Source: Candidatus Brocadiia bacterium
Lineage (GTDB): Bacteria > Planctomycetota > MHYJ01 > WSZJ01
DNA: 12,425 nucleotides
Direction: 5' to 3'
NCBI GenBank assembly: GCA_013360825.1
Contig: JABWAY010000106.1
Span: 1-12,425 of the forward strand
In this document: piece by piece, positions 5,397-12,425 of the stretch
How positions within the stretch are numbered: the first letter of the stretch is position 1
How the letters are laid out: every line of letters begins with the position of its first letter
Notes under the pieces: model-generated
The model's input: only the letters and a program-made list of their open reading frames with translations
What the model was told of the DNA's origin: nothing
The model's database searches: none
Position numbers and translations under genes: made by a program

Positions 5397-7100
5397 ATGC
5401 CGCTCGCAACCGGATCGCCGCACCGCTTTCATATCCCCGTGATGGGTTCCGGCTTCACGATCGACACGCCCATCAAGGTCGCCCCCTGGGGGATCGATTC
5501 CGTGATCTCCCTCGTGGACGACGACGCCCTCGAAGTCACCCGGGCCTGGTACCTGGAGCACCAGGGAGCCCCGTCCTCCCCGATCAGGGCGGACGAGCCC
5601 CGCGCGCGGCAACGCCGCGTCACGGCCTGGCTGGACCTCGTCCAGGATCGCGTGGACGCGGCGTTCGACACGATCCGCCGGGGCGACCTTCGTCCCGGCT
5701 CCCCCCTGCGGACCTGGTTCGAGCTTCTTCCGGCATGCCCCGCCCGGACCTCCTTCGACCAGGCGATCCGCGACGGACGCCTCGATCCCCCCCCGTCGCT
5801 TCTTGCATTCGTCCGGCCCGGCCGCGTCGACGTCAACATCATGACCAAGCTCGATCGCTCCCTCCGCGATGACGGACAGCCCCGCGGCGCCGACGAAAGC
5901 GACGCCGTCGCGGCGCTGATCGGGTTCGCCGGGAGCCGTGCCCGTGGCGCGATCGTGTTCTCCGCCGGCTTCAATCCCCGCCTGTTCGCGGCCCTCGCCC
6001 GCCTCCCTGAATTCCGGCGCGACCATCCGCAGCGCAAGGAGGTCGTCCTCAAGGTCAGCGATTTCCGCTCCGCCGCCGTCCAGGCCCGCTACCTCGCGAA
6101 ATCCGGCATCGCCGTCGACGAATTCCGCATCGAATCCCCGATCAACTGCGGCGGGCACGCGTTCGTCTCCGACGGAAGACTCCTCGGCGACATCCTCCAG
6201 GACTTCGTCGATCACCTCCCGGGTCTCGCCCTCGAACTCGCCGCCCGCCTCGGCCTCCCCGCCGACCCGCCCCCGCGGCCTCCCCGCCTCACCGTCCAGG
6301 GCGGTCTCGGCCTCCCCGGCGAGGCCGATCTGCTCCTCCGCCGCTTCGACATCGCCCGCACCGGCTGGGGCTCCCTGTTCCTTCTCGTCCCCGAAGTCTG
6401 CGCCGTGGACCCAGCGACGCTGGAAAAACTGGAAGCCGCGACCGAGAGCGAAATCGTCCTGTCCGGTGCGTCGCCCCTCGGCGTCCCGTTCTGGAACCTC
6501 TCCACCTCCGAGAGCGAACAGGTCCGCCAGGAACGGATCGCGGCCGGGCACCCAGGGTCGCCCTGCTTCCTCGGCCACATCGCCCTCGAACAGGACCCGC
6601 AGGGTCGCCCGGTCTGCCGCTCCTCGCGTTCCTGGCAGCGCGCAACCCTCGCCCGCATCGGCAACACCGACCACCCCGATGCGTCCGCCGCCGTCGCCGA
6701 AACCGTCGCCCGCGCCTGCATCTGCTACGAACTCGGCGGCACTGTCCGCCGCCTCTACGGCACCGGCACCCGCCCCTGCCCCCCGATGGTCTGCCCGGGA
6801 CCGAATCTGGCTTACTTCCCCAGCCGCGCGACCTTCCGCGAAATGGTCGATCACATCTACGGCCGCGGCGCCGTCCAGGTCCGCGCCGATCGCCCTCACT
6901 TCCTGCTCAAGGAAGCGATGCTCTACCTCGACCTCCTGAGCCCGGCAGCCGGAACCGCGCCCCGGATCAGGATCGGAAATCCCCGGGAAGTCCGCGACAA
7001 CGTCGTGGCCGGGCTCGCTCGGTACTCGACCTGGGGGGAGCCGGGGTTGAGTCGTGAAGCGGAGATCCTCGCGGCCCGCGCGACAAACCTGGAACTCTGA
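5397..7100 (+). CDS. Uncharacterised 567-aa protein with nitronate-monooxygenase-like motifs
   Basis: Start ATG 5397 has AAGGA (5388-5392) 4 bases upstream. No signal peptide or membrane segment is visible, so it is cytoplasmic. The text opens with FHIPVMGSGFTIDTPIKVA (11-29) and contains DVNIMTKLD (145-153), VVLKVSDFRSA (216-226), FRIESPINCGGHAF (243-256), QGGLGLPGEAD (301-311), GWGSLFLLVPE (323-333) and LSGASPLGVPF (355-365). The last four recall the E-x-x-x-GGH, phosphate-binding GGI and GT-x-FL-x-x-E motifs of FMN-binding nitronate-monooxygenase/PfaD-type TIM barrels, with His254 in the catalytic-His position. The C-terminal part adds CIC (441-443) and CPPMVCPGPN (461-470), possible metal or disulfide sites. 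From memory, similar unannotated proteins of about 600 aa occur in Bacteroidota, with the same opening and the CPGPN motif. Flavin binding is inference; no substrate can be named. It stands alone and converges on the response-regulator gene. Confidence 0.85.
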   Translation: MPLATGSPHRFHIPVMGSGFTIDTPIKVAPWGIDSVISLVDDDALEVTRAWYLEHQGAPSSPIRADEPRARQRRVTAWLDLVQDRVDAAFDTIRRGDLRPGSPLRTWFELLPACPARTSFDQAIRDGRLDPPPSLLAFVRPGRVDVNIMTKLDRSLRDDGQPRGADESDAVAALIGFAGSRARGAIVFSAGFNPRLFAALARLPEFRRDHPQRKEVVLKVSDFRSAAVQARYLAKSGIAVDEFRIESPINCGGHAFVSDGRLLGDILQDFVDHLPGLALELAARLGLPADPPPRPPRLTVQGGLGLPGEADLLLRRFDIARTGWGSLFLLVPEVCAVDPATLEKLEAATESEIVLSGASPLGVPFWNLSTSESEQVRQERIAAGHPGSPCFLGHIALEQDPQGRPVCRSSRSWQRATLARIGNTDHPDASAAVAETVARACICYELGGTVRRLYGTGTRPCPPMVCPGPNLAYFPSRATFREMVDHIYGRGAVQVRADRPHFLLKEAMLYLDLLSPAAGTAPRIRIGNPREVRDNVVAGLARYSTWGEPGLSREAEILAARATNLEL

Positions 7101-7163
7101 GCGGGGCCGGGTTCTGTCCGCGCAATCGCCGCCTCGGCTCTGCCGCCCCCCCCCCGGATTCCG

Positions 7164-7241
7164 CCCTTCGCTTTCCCTTTTCCGTTTGCCCCTTTCCTCT
7201 TTCCCTTTCCCCCTTCTCTTTCCCTTCCCGTCTATCCCCCC
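7164..7241. repeat. Polypyrimidine/polypurine tract between convergent genes
   Basis: The plus strand is almost entirely C and T here, including an unbroken 41-base pyrimidine run at 7189-7229. CTTTCCCTT occurs three times (7171-7179, 7199-7207, 7218-7226). A run of ten C lies just upstream at 7146-7155. The tract covers the 3' end of the response-regulator gene and the intergenic space. T-rich plus-strand RNA here could help end transcription of the 5397-7100 gene, but there is no clear stem. Homopurine tracts of this type can form triplex DNA. Confidence 0.7.
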
Positions 7242-8557
7242 ATCTGCCGTATCAACCTCGCCAGATAGGTCCTCTGCAACCCCAGCGCCTCCGCCGCCCG
7301 CGTCTGGTTCCCACCGCTCGCTTCCAGCGCCTCCCGGATCAACTTCCGCCGGAACTCCGCAACCCGCTCATGGAACCCCCCCGGGGTGACGCCTCCCCCC
7401 CCCGACAGCATCTCCGCGGGCAGATCGTCCAGCGTCAGTTCATCCCCGTCGAGCAGCACGACCGCCCGCTCGACGACATTTTTCAGCTCCCGCACATTCC
7501 CCGGCCACTCCTGCGCCTCCAGGAACCGCAGCACCTCCTCCCCGACCCTCGGCACCGGACGCTTGGCCTCGCGCGAAGCCCCCGCCAGGAACCGCTCCAC
7601 CAGGGGCCGGATGTCCGCACGGCGTTCGCGGAGGGCGGGGACGGACAGCGTGACCACGTTCAGGCGGTAGAAGAGGTCCTCGCGGAACTTCCCCTCCGCG
7701 ACCGCCGCCTTCAGGTCCCGGTTCGTCGCGGCCACGACCCGGATGTCCACGCGGATCGTCTCGTTCCCCCCGACCCGCTCGAACGCGCGCTCCTGGAGCA
7801 CGCGGAGAAGCTTCGACTGGAAACCCGGCGTGATGTCCCCGATTTCGTCGAGGAAGAGCGTTCCGCGGTGGGCCTGTTCGACCTTCCCCTGGCGGCGGCC
7901 GACGGCCCCCGTGAAGGAGCCCTTCTCGTGCCCGAACAGCTCGCTCTCGAGCAGGGTCTCGGTGATGGCGACGCAGTTGACGGCGACGAACGGGCCGCCG
8001 GCGCGCGGCGAGCGGCGGTGAATCTCGCGCGCGAGGACTTCCTTGCCCGTCCCGCTCTCCCCGAGGAGGAGCACGGTCGCGGCAGACTTCGCGGCGCGCG
8101 CGACGACGTCCAGCAGTTCCTTCGACCGCGGATCTTCGGCGACCGGGTCGGCGTCCTCGCGCGAGGCCCGGAGGGCGCGATTCTCCGTGCGGAGCCCCTC
8201 GCGCTCGAGGGCGCGGCGGACCGTTTCCTCGACGAGGGCGGGCTCGAAGGGTTTCTGGATGAAGTCCCAGGCGCCGGCCTTCATGGCGGCGACGGCGCGG
8301 TCGACGGTGCCGAAGGCGGTGATGACGACGACGGTGAGCTCGATCCCGTCGTCCCGGAGTTTCTGGAGGACGCCGATGCCGTCGAGTTCCGGGAGCTGGA
8401 GGTCGAGCAGGACGAGGTCCGGCCGCTCCCTCCGGATTTTCACGAGCGCGTCCTTTCCGTCGACGGCCGTGGTCACATCGTGACCGCGCGCGACGAAACG
8501 GTCCCTGAGGGCTGAGAGGATTCCGGGGTCGTCGTCGACGATCAGGAGATTCGGCAT
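7232..8557 (-). CDS. NtrC-family sigma-54-dependent response regulator
   Basis: 441 aa from ATG 8557-8555 to TAG 7234-7232. Receiver domain (1-118): Asp8/Asp9, phospho-acceptor Asp52 in LLDLQLPELDG, Thr80 and Lys102. AAA+ sigma-54 activation domain (about 140-385): Walker A GESGTGKE (166-173), the sigma-54 contact loop GSFTGA (213-218, usually GAFTGA), Walker B TLFLDEIGD (233-241), the arginine-finger region FREDLFYRLNV (291-301), and WPGNVRELKN (351-360). The C-terminal Fis-type helix-turn-helix occupies about 402-441 (GGNQTRAAEALGLQRTYLARL). When phosphorylated, such proteins form rings that open promoters held by sigma-54 RNA polymerase. The gene lies 38 bases after the histidine kinase in the same operon, so the kinase is its likely partner. 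The upstream gap is pyrimidine-rich with no Shine-Dalgarno sequence, so translation may depend on the kinase gene. A sigma-54 promoter precedes the operon. Confidence 0.95.
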   Translation of the reverse strand: MPNLLIVDDDPGILSALRDRFVARGHDVTTAVDGKDALVKIRRERPDLVLLDLQLPELDGIGVLQKLRDDGIELTVVVITAFGTVDRAVAAMKAGAWDFIQKPFEPALVEETVRRALEREGLRTENRALRASREDADPVAEDPRSKELLDVVARAAKSAATVLLLGESGTGKEVLAREIHRRSPRAGGPFVAVNCVAITETLLESELFGHEKGSFTGAVGRRQGKVEQAHRGTLFLDEIGDITPGFQSKLLRVLQERAFERVGGNETIRVDIRVVAATNRDLKAAVAEGKFREDLFYRLNVVTLSVPALRERRADIRPLVERFLAGASREAKRPVPRVGEEVLRFLEAQEWPGNVRELKNVVERAVVLLDGDELTLDDLPAEMLSGGGGVTPGGFHERVAEFRRKLIREALEASGGNQTRAAEALGLQRTYLARLIRQMGG

Positions 8558-8595
8558 CGGGCACCCGAGAGTGGAGAGGGCCGGCGGAGGGCGGA

Positions 8596-10404
8596 CTAGG
8601 CGGACCGCGGGCCGCCGGACGGCCGCGGCCCGGGGAGGGCGATCCGGAACCGCGCCCCGCCTCCCGGGAGGTTGTCCACACGGATCGAACCTCCGTGCAG
8701 CTCCATGATTTTCCGGCTGATCGAGAGCCCGAGTCCCGCGCCGGGAGGCTTCGGGGCCCCGTCCCCGGGGATCATGGCAAACTTCTCGAAGACGCGCGCC
8801 AGTTTCTCGGTCGGGATTCCCGGCCCGCCGTCGGTCACGACGCACGCGACGCCGTCCCCGTCGCCCGTAACCGCCACGTGGACGCGACCTCCCGCCGGCG
8901 TGAATTTCACGGCGTTGTCCACGACGTTGAGCACGACCTCGTGGAGCTTCATCCGGTCGCCGTCGAGCGGGGCCGCCCCCGCCTCCACCTCGAGGCGCAC
9001 CCCCTTCTCGTCCGCGATCGGACGCACCGTCTCGACCGCCCCGCGGGCGATGGCGCCGAGATCGCACCGCTCCCTCGACAGCTCGACCCGTCCCGCCTCC
9101 AGCCTCGCCGCGTCGAGGAGCTCGTTGACCATCCGGATCAGCCGGTCGAGGTCCCCGCGGACGCGGGCGAGCACCTCCTGCTGGCGGCCGTCGAGCGGCC
9201 CGATCACGCCGTCCTGCAGGTTCGCGATGGACAGTTTCATCGACGTCAGCGGCGTGCGGAGCTCGTGCGACGCATGGCTCACGAAGTCGCTCTTGAGCTG
9301 GTCCAGCTTCTCCAGCGCGGCCGCCATGCCGTCGAACGCCTGCGCCAGCCGCCCGAGTTCGTCCTGCCGCTCGACTCCCGCGCGGGCCCTGAGGTCCCCC
9401 CGGGCCATCTTCTCGACCGCGCCCGAGAGCGCGCGGACGGGCGACATCAGCCGCGCCGTGACCACGAACGTGATCACAAGCGCCAGCAGCACGGCCGCCG
9501 CGGTCCAGAGCCACGCCTGCCGCCGCGCGGCAGCCAGGGTTCCCAGCGCCGCCCCCCGCGGCTCGCGGATCGACAGCGTCCACCCCCGGGCGCCGGGAAG
9601 GGTCCTCGACTCGAGGGCGTCCGCGCCGGGGTCCGTGGTCCCCGCGGCCACCACGGTTCCGTCGGCGTCCCGGACGGTCAGCGCCGCGCGCCCCGCCGCG
9701 AGCCGGTTCAGCGTCTCGCGCATCGGCTCGAGGTTGACGCTGGCGACGAGGACCCCGATCACGCCCGCCTCCGTTCGGACCGGAACGCTCATCCGGATGT
9801 ACGGAATCGGTCCGGCGAACTGTATCGATTCGGATACATAGGACTTCCCCGCCCGCGGCACCGAGACCACAGGATCCGCAAGCGGAATCCGAGGCGCCTC
9901 GTTCGAACCCGGCACCGCAAACCCGTTCCGCAGGTTCTGGTCCACCTGAGGCAATTCCTGCTGATAGGAGTTGTACCGCGACTGCACCGCCTGCGCGCGC
10001 ACCTCGTACGGATCCTCCGGATCGTTCTCCCCCGGCGTCCCCGTCCCGTGATACGCCAGCCCCAGCAGCACATCGCTCGGCTCCAACAACCCCAGCAGCC
10101 GCTTCGCCAGCTCCTCCTTCACCCGCGCATCCTCGCGCCCGACCTTCCGCGGGTTCGCGAATTCCTCCACCACGATCATCCGCGCGATCGTCGTGAGCGA
10201 CGCTTCCGCCCCCGCCACATGCCCGTCCACGAGCGAGCCGGACGCGTCGAGGAGGGAGTCGCGCGTCGATTCGGACTGGCGGAGGAGCGTGTCCTCGATC
10301 AGCCTGGAGGCGAGAAACCCGGCGCCCAGGAGCGGCGCGACGGACGCGAGGATCAGCGCCGCCGCGAGCTGGAGCCCGATGTGCCGGGAGAAGAGGGAGG
10401 GCAT
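8596..10404 (-). CDS. Membrane sensor histidine kinase with large extracytoplasmic sensor (dCache-like), HAMP, HisKA, HATPase
   Basis: 602 aa from ATG 10404-10402. A further upstream in-frame start would lie before the promoter elements and add no domain. Transmembrane helix 1 spans about 11-33 and helix 2 about 298-318, enclosing roughly 260 extracytoplasmic residues. The stretch FAGPIPYIRMSVPVRTEAG to VLVASVNLEPM (196-228) and the later TVRDADGTVVAAG (243-255) resemble a double-Cache sensor. HAMP follows at about 319-371, then HisKA with SHASHELRTPL and phospho-acceptor His380. The ATPase domain shows the N box with Asn497 (NVVDNAVKFTP), G1 DGGPGI (525-530), the F box VFEKFAM (538-544) and G2 GAGLGLSISR (555-564). 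It should autophosphorylate and pass phosphate to the NtrC-type regulator encoded 38 bases downstream. The ligand is not readable. No Shine-Dalgarno sequence precedes the ATG. Confidence 0.93.
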   Translation of the reverse strand: MPSLFSRHIGLQLAAALILASVAPLLGAGFLASRLIEDTLLRQSESTRDSLLDASGSLVDGHVAGAEASLTTIARMIVVEEFANPRKVGREDARVKEELAKRLLGLLEPSDVLLGLAYHGTGTPGENDPEDPYEVRAQAVQSRYNSYQQELPQVDQNLRNGFAVPGSNEAPRIPLADPVVSVPRAGKSYVSESIQFAGPIPYIRMSVPVRTEAGVIGVLVASVNLEPMRETLNRLAAGRAALTVRDADGTVVAAGTTDPGADALESRTLPGARGWTLSIREPRGAALGTLAAARRQAWLWTAAAVLLALVITFVVTARLMSPVRALSGAVEKMARGDLRARAGVERQDELGRLAQAFDGMAAALEKLDQLKSDFVSHASHELRTPLTSMKLSIANLQDGVIGPLDGRQQEVLARVRGDLDRLIRMVNELLDAARLEAGRVELSRERCDLGAIARGAVETVRPIADEKGVRLEVEAGAAPLDGDRMKLHEVVLNVVDNAVKFTPAGGRVHVAVTGDGDGVACVVTDGGPGIPTEKLARVFEKFAMIPGDGAPKPPGAGLGLSISRKIMELHGGSIRVDNLPGGGARFRIALPGPRPSGGPRSA

Positions 10405-10410
10405 GGACCC

Positions 10411-10416
10411 AGTGTA
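10411..10416 (-). promoter_or_regulatory. -10-like element TACACT abutting the kinase start
   Basis: On the minus strand TACACT (10416-10411) fits TANNNT. Seven bases further is 10404, the A of the kinase ATG, so a housekeeping-type promoter here would give a leaderless mRNA. No -35 is evident at 17 bases. It lies just downstream of, and partly competes in space with, the sigma-54 promoter. Confidence 0.35.
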
Positions 10417-10417
10417 G

Positions 10418-10433
10418 TGCAAGGACCGTGCCG
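10418..10433 (-). promoter_or_regulatory. Sigma-54 (-24/-12) promoter of the kinase/regulator operon
   Basis: Read on the minus strand, 10433-10418 is CGGCACGGTCCTTGCA. Against the sigma-54 consensus TGGCACG-N4-TTGCA it differs only at the first base. The invariant GG (10432-10431) and GC (10420-10419) are separated by exactly 10 bases. Transcription should start near 10407, three bases before the kinase ATG. The operon encodes its own sigma-54 activator, so positive autoregulation is likely (inference). This is the best regulatory match in the window. Confidence 0.75.
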
Positions 10434-10437
10434 CAGA

Positions 10438-10472
10438 CGGCCGGATCCAGGGCCCATCCCCCCGTCCGGCCG
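10438..10472. repeat. Inverted repeat in the divergent control region, possible operator
   Basis: CGGCCGGA (10438-10445) and TCCGGCCG (10465-10472) are perfect 8-bp inverted arms with a 19-base spacer. They lie just upstream of the sigma-54 promoter and just before the exporter promoter candidate. Dyad sites like this bind Fis-type dimers such as the NtrC-family regulator. NtrC enhancers usually lie further upstream (about 100 bases), and GC-rich DNA makes chance dyads common. Confidence 0.4.
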
Positions 10473-10481
10473 CCCCGGTGG

Positions 10482-10487
10482 TACCAT
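10482..10487 (+). promoter_or_regulatory. -10-like element just before the exporter ATPase start
   Basis: TACCAT (10482-10487) fits TANNNT. Seven bases further is 10494, two bases before ATG 10496, so the message would be essentially leaderless. No -35 can be recognised and no Shine-Dalgarno sequence precedes the ATG. Confidence 0.33.
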
Positions 10488-10495
10488 TCCGGCCC

Positions 10496-11188
10496 ATGAT
10501 CCGGTTTGAAAGCGTCCGGAAGGTCTACCCCCAGGGGGACCGCGAAGTCGCGGCGCTCGACGGCCTGACGCTCGACGTCCCGAAAGGCGAGTTCCTCGCC
10601 GTCATGGGGCCGTCGGGCAGCGGCAAGTCGACCTTCCTCCACCTGTCGGGCGGGCTCGACCTTCCGACATCAGGCACCGTCTCGGTCGAGGGGCGCCCGA
10701 CCTCCGGAATGTCCGACGACGACCTCACGCTGCTGCGCCGCCGACGCGTCGGCCTCGTCTTCCAGTTCTTCAACCTGATCCCGACCCTCCGCGTGATCGA
10801 GAACATCTCCCTGCCGCTCCTCCTCGACGGCCGCCGCCAGGGCGAGGTCCGCGACCGGGCGCGCACCCTCCTCGAACGCGTCGGACTCACCCACCGCGCG
10901 GAACACTTCCCAGAGGAACTCTCCGGCGGAGAGATGCAGCGCACGGCGATCGCCCGCGCGCTCATCATCGACCCCGTGCTCCTCCTCGCCGACGAGCCGA
11001 CCGGAAATCTGGACTCCGCGACCGGCCGCGGGATCCTGGAGATTCTCCGCGACGTCGCGTCGAAAGAGGGGCGCACCGTCGTCATGGTCACGCACGACGC
11101 CCAGGCCGCCGCGTGGGGACACCGGCTGGTGAAGCTCCGGGACGGGCGGCTCGACACCGACACCCCCGGCACCGGAGCCCCGGCGTGA
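10496..11188 (+). CDS. ABC exporter ATPase, LolD/MacB type
   Basis: 230 aa from ATG 10496 (an in-frame GTG at 10478 adds six residues unlike the family and overlaps the -10-like box). Walker A GPSGSGKST (38-46), Q-loop Gln90 in VFQFFNLIPTL, signature LSGGEMQR (142-149), Walker B LLLADEPTG with Asp166 and Glu167, D-loop NLDS, and switch His200 in VTHD are all intact. The VFQFFNLIPTLRVIENI stretch is typical of ATPases that pair with FtsX-like permeases (LolCDE, MacAB and relatives) to extract or export lipoproteins, peptides or toxic molecules rather than import nutrients. Its stop codon overlaps the GTG start of the permease gene, indicating tight coupling. It is divergent from the kinase/regulator operon with 91 bases between start codons. 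Confidence 0.95.
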   Translation: MIRFESVRKVYPQGDREVAALDGLTLDVPKGEFLAVMGPSGSGKSTFLHLSGGLDLPTSGTVSVEGRPTSGMSDDDLTLLRRRRVGLVFQFFNLIPTLRVIENISLPLLLDGRRQGEVRDRARTLLERVGLTHRAEHFPEELSGGEMQRTAIARALIIDPVLLLADEPTGNLDSATGRGILEILRDVASKEGRTVVMVTHDAQAAAWGHRLVKLRDGRLDTDTPGTGAPA

Positions 11189-12425
11189 TCGCTCTTCTCC
11201 GGTTCTTCTCCCTCCGCCACGCCCGTCTGCACCCGCTCCGGCTCCTTCTCGGCGCCGCCTCGATCGCACTCGGCGTCGCCCTGTACGTCAGCGTCGATGC
11301 GGCGAACACCTCGATGATCCGCTCCTTCGAGGCCAGTTCCTCGGACCTCGCCGGCAGGGCGGAACTCCAGGTCACGACCGCCGGGGGGCTCGGCGTGGAC
11401 GCGGCGGCGCTGGAGCGCCTGACCGGCGTCCCGGGCGTGATCGCGGCGCCCGTCATCCAGCGGTCGCTGACCTTCCGGGGGCTCGAGGACGGACAGATCC
11501 TGATCCTGGGCATCGACTTCGCCCGCGACGCCGCCGTCCGCGGGTATACGCCGGAAGGACAGCACGACCCGAAGGAGTTCCTCGCGGCCGCGTTCCTCCC
11601 GAACGCGATCGTCCTGACGCGGCGATTCGCCGAGCGCAACGGGCTGAAGAAGGGATCCCGGCTCCAGGCGGACACCTCCCGGGGCCTCCAGACTCTCGTG
11701 CTGGCGGCCCTGATCGAAGACTCCGGCCCGGCGCGCGCGCTGGACGGGAACGTGGGGGTGATGTCGATCGGCGCGGCCCAGACCCTGTTCGGGCTGAAGG
11801 GACGCTTCGACCGGATCGAACTCGCGCCGGACGGCATCCCGTCCGCGGAGCTCGCGGCACGGGCGCGCGGGGCGCTGGGCGGGGGGTTCGACGTGCGCCC
11901 GCTCCCCCGCCGGAGCACCGCCGTCGAGGTGGCGATCGCGCGCCTCGAATCGATGGTGATCATCAGCGCGATCGCCCTCGTCGTCGGACTCTTCATCATC
12001 TACAACTCCGTCTCGATCTCGGTCGTGGAGCGGGTGCGCGACATCGGCGTCCTGCGCGCGATCGGCGCCTCCAGGCGCCAGATTCTCGCGGCGATCCTGC
12101 TCGAGTGGACGGTGGTCGGGGCGGCGGGAAGCGTCGCCGGGGCGGTCGTGGGGATCGGGCTGGCGCGCGCGTTCGTGGAGATGTCCGCGGCGGGGGCGAA
12201 CATGCTGACGTTCGCGGTGAAGGTGCAGGCGGTGGAATTTTCCTGGAACGGGGCCGCGATCGCGCTGATCGTCGGGACGCTGACCACGGTCGGCGCATCG
12301 CTCTTCCCGGCGCTCGGGGCGATGGGAATTTCGCCGATCGGGCTGATCCGCCAGAGCGTCTACCGGCTGCGCGGCGCGTCGCGCCACGGGCGGGCGTTCG
12401 CCGCGGGGGTGGCGCTGCTCGCCGG
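11185..12425 (+). CDS. FtsX-like ABC transporter permease, N-terminal part (continues beyond window)
   Basis: The GTG start at 11185 overlaps the ATPase stop as GTGA, and the frame stays open to the right edge: 413 codons visible. The start reads FFSLRHARLHPLRLLLGAAS, with a first transmembrane helix at about 19-38 (LLLGAASIALGVALYVSV). A MacB-type extracytoplasmic domain of about 210 residues follows. Next is an FtsX domain with helices at about 257-275, 307-330 and 358-380, including the characteristic cytoplasmic loop VVERVRDIGVLRAIGASRRQIL (about 280-301). After this, RQSVYRLRG leads towards what is probably a second FtsX half: duplicated permeases of this kind are about 800 aa. With the ATPase it forms an exporter or lipid/lipoprotein mechanotransporter in the cytoplasmic membrane. 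Substrate unknown. Confidence 0.92.
   Translation, partial: MIALLRFFSLRHARLHPLRLLLGAASIALGVALYVSVDAANTSMIRSFEASSSDLAGRAELQVTTAGGLGVDAAALERLTGVPGVIAAPVIQRSLTFRGLEDGQILILGIDFARDAAVRGYTPEGQHDPKEFLAAAFLPNAIVLTRRFAERNGLKKGSRLQADTSRGLQTLVLAALIEDSGPARALDGNVGVMSIGAAQTLFGLKGRFDRIELAPDGIPSAELAARARGALGGGFDVRPLPRRSTAVEVAIARLESMVIISAIALVVGLFIIYNSVSISVVERVRDIGVLRAIGASRRQILAAILLEWTVVGAAGSVAGAVVGIGLARAFVEMSAAGANMLTFAVKVQAVEFSWNGAAIALIVGTLTTVGASLFPALGAMGISPIGLIRQSVYRLRGASRHGRAFAAGVALLA

Noticed and set aside
5280..6899. 539-codon minus-strand open frame opposite the uncharacterised 567-aa gene
   Set aside because: Asp/Glu/Gly/Ala-rich shadow of a GC-rich gene; no domain motifs, and the plus-strand frame has coherent conserved motifs.
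8695..10509. Long plus-strand frames opposite the kinase and regulator genes
   Set aside because: Arg/His/Pro-rich shadows of genes with complete kinase and AAA+ motifs on the minus strand.
10525..12387. 620-codon minus-strand frame opposite the ABC transporter genes
   Set aside because: Low-complexity Arg/Asp-rich text; the opposite strand encodes intact ABC ATPase and FtsX motifs.

Overview
The window comes from a GC-rich bacterial genome with short intergenic gaps. It encodes a sigma-54-dependent two-component system, a large FtsX-type ABC exporter, a CheW-like protein and a secreted protein with a pseudopilin-like block (CSNQLKQIG ... FTCP). That block is reminiscent of proteins abundant in Planctomycetota and related phyla. 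I lean towards Planctomycetota or another deep-branching GC-rich Gram-negative lineage, but this is inference without a phylogenetic marker. No rRNA, tRNA, CRISPR array or insertion sequence was seen.

Left part (1-5396): the window opens inside a CheW-domain gene on the minus strand. Its ATG overlaps, on the other strand, the first ATG of a P-type ATPase fragment (237-1442) that keeps only the C-terminal half of the enzyme. Three plus-strand genes follow: a secreted protein with a beta-rich domain and a pseudopilin-like domain (1670-2965), an alpha/beta-hydrolase lipoprotein (3067-4785) and a small two-helix membrane protein with a cysteine cluster (GTG start, 4935-5207). The gaps hold hairpins that may act as terminators, and weak promoter candidates.

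Middle (5397-7231): a 567-residue uncharacterised protein carries motifs that recall FMN-dependent nitronate-monooxygenase-type TIM barrels plus two cysteine pairs. A long polypyrimidine tract separates it from the convergent gene that follows.

Right part (7232-12425): a minus-strand operon encodes a membrane histidine kinase (602 aa) and an NtrC-family response regulator (441 aa). Divergent from it is an ABC exporter operon: an ATPase of LolD/MacB type and an FtsX-like permease that overlaps it by 4 bases and runs off the window. The 91-base gap between the two operons contains a near-perfect sigma-54 promoter (cGGCACG-N4-TTGCA) pointing at the kinase, an 8-bp inverted repeat, and -10-like elements so close to both start codons that the mRNAs would be leaderless. 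A reasonable model is a kinase that senses an extracytoplasmic signal and drives an NtrC-type activator, which controls its own sigma-54 promoter and perhaps the adjacent exporter.
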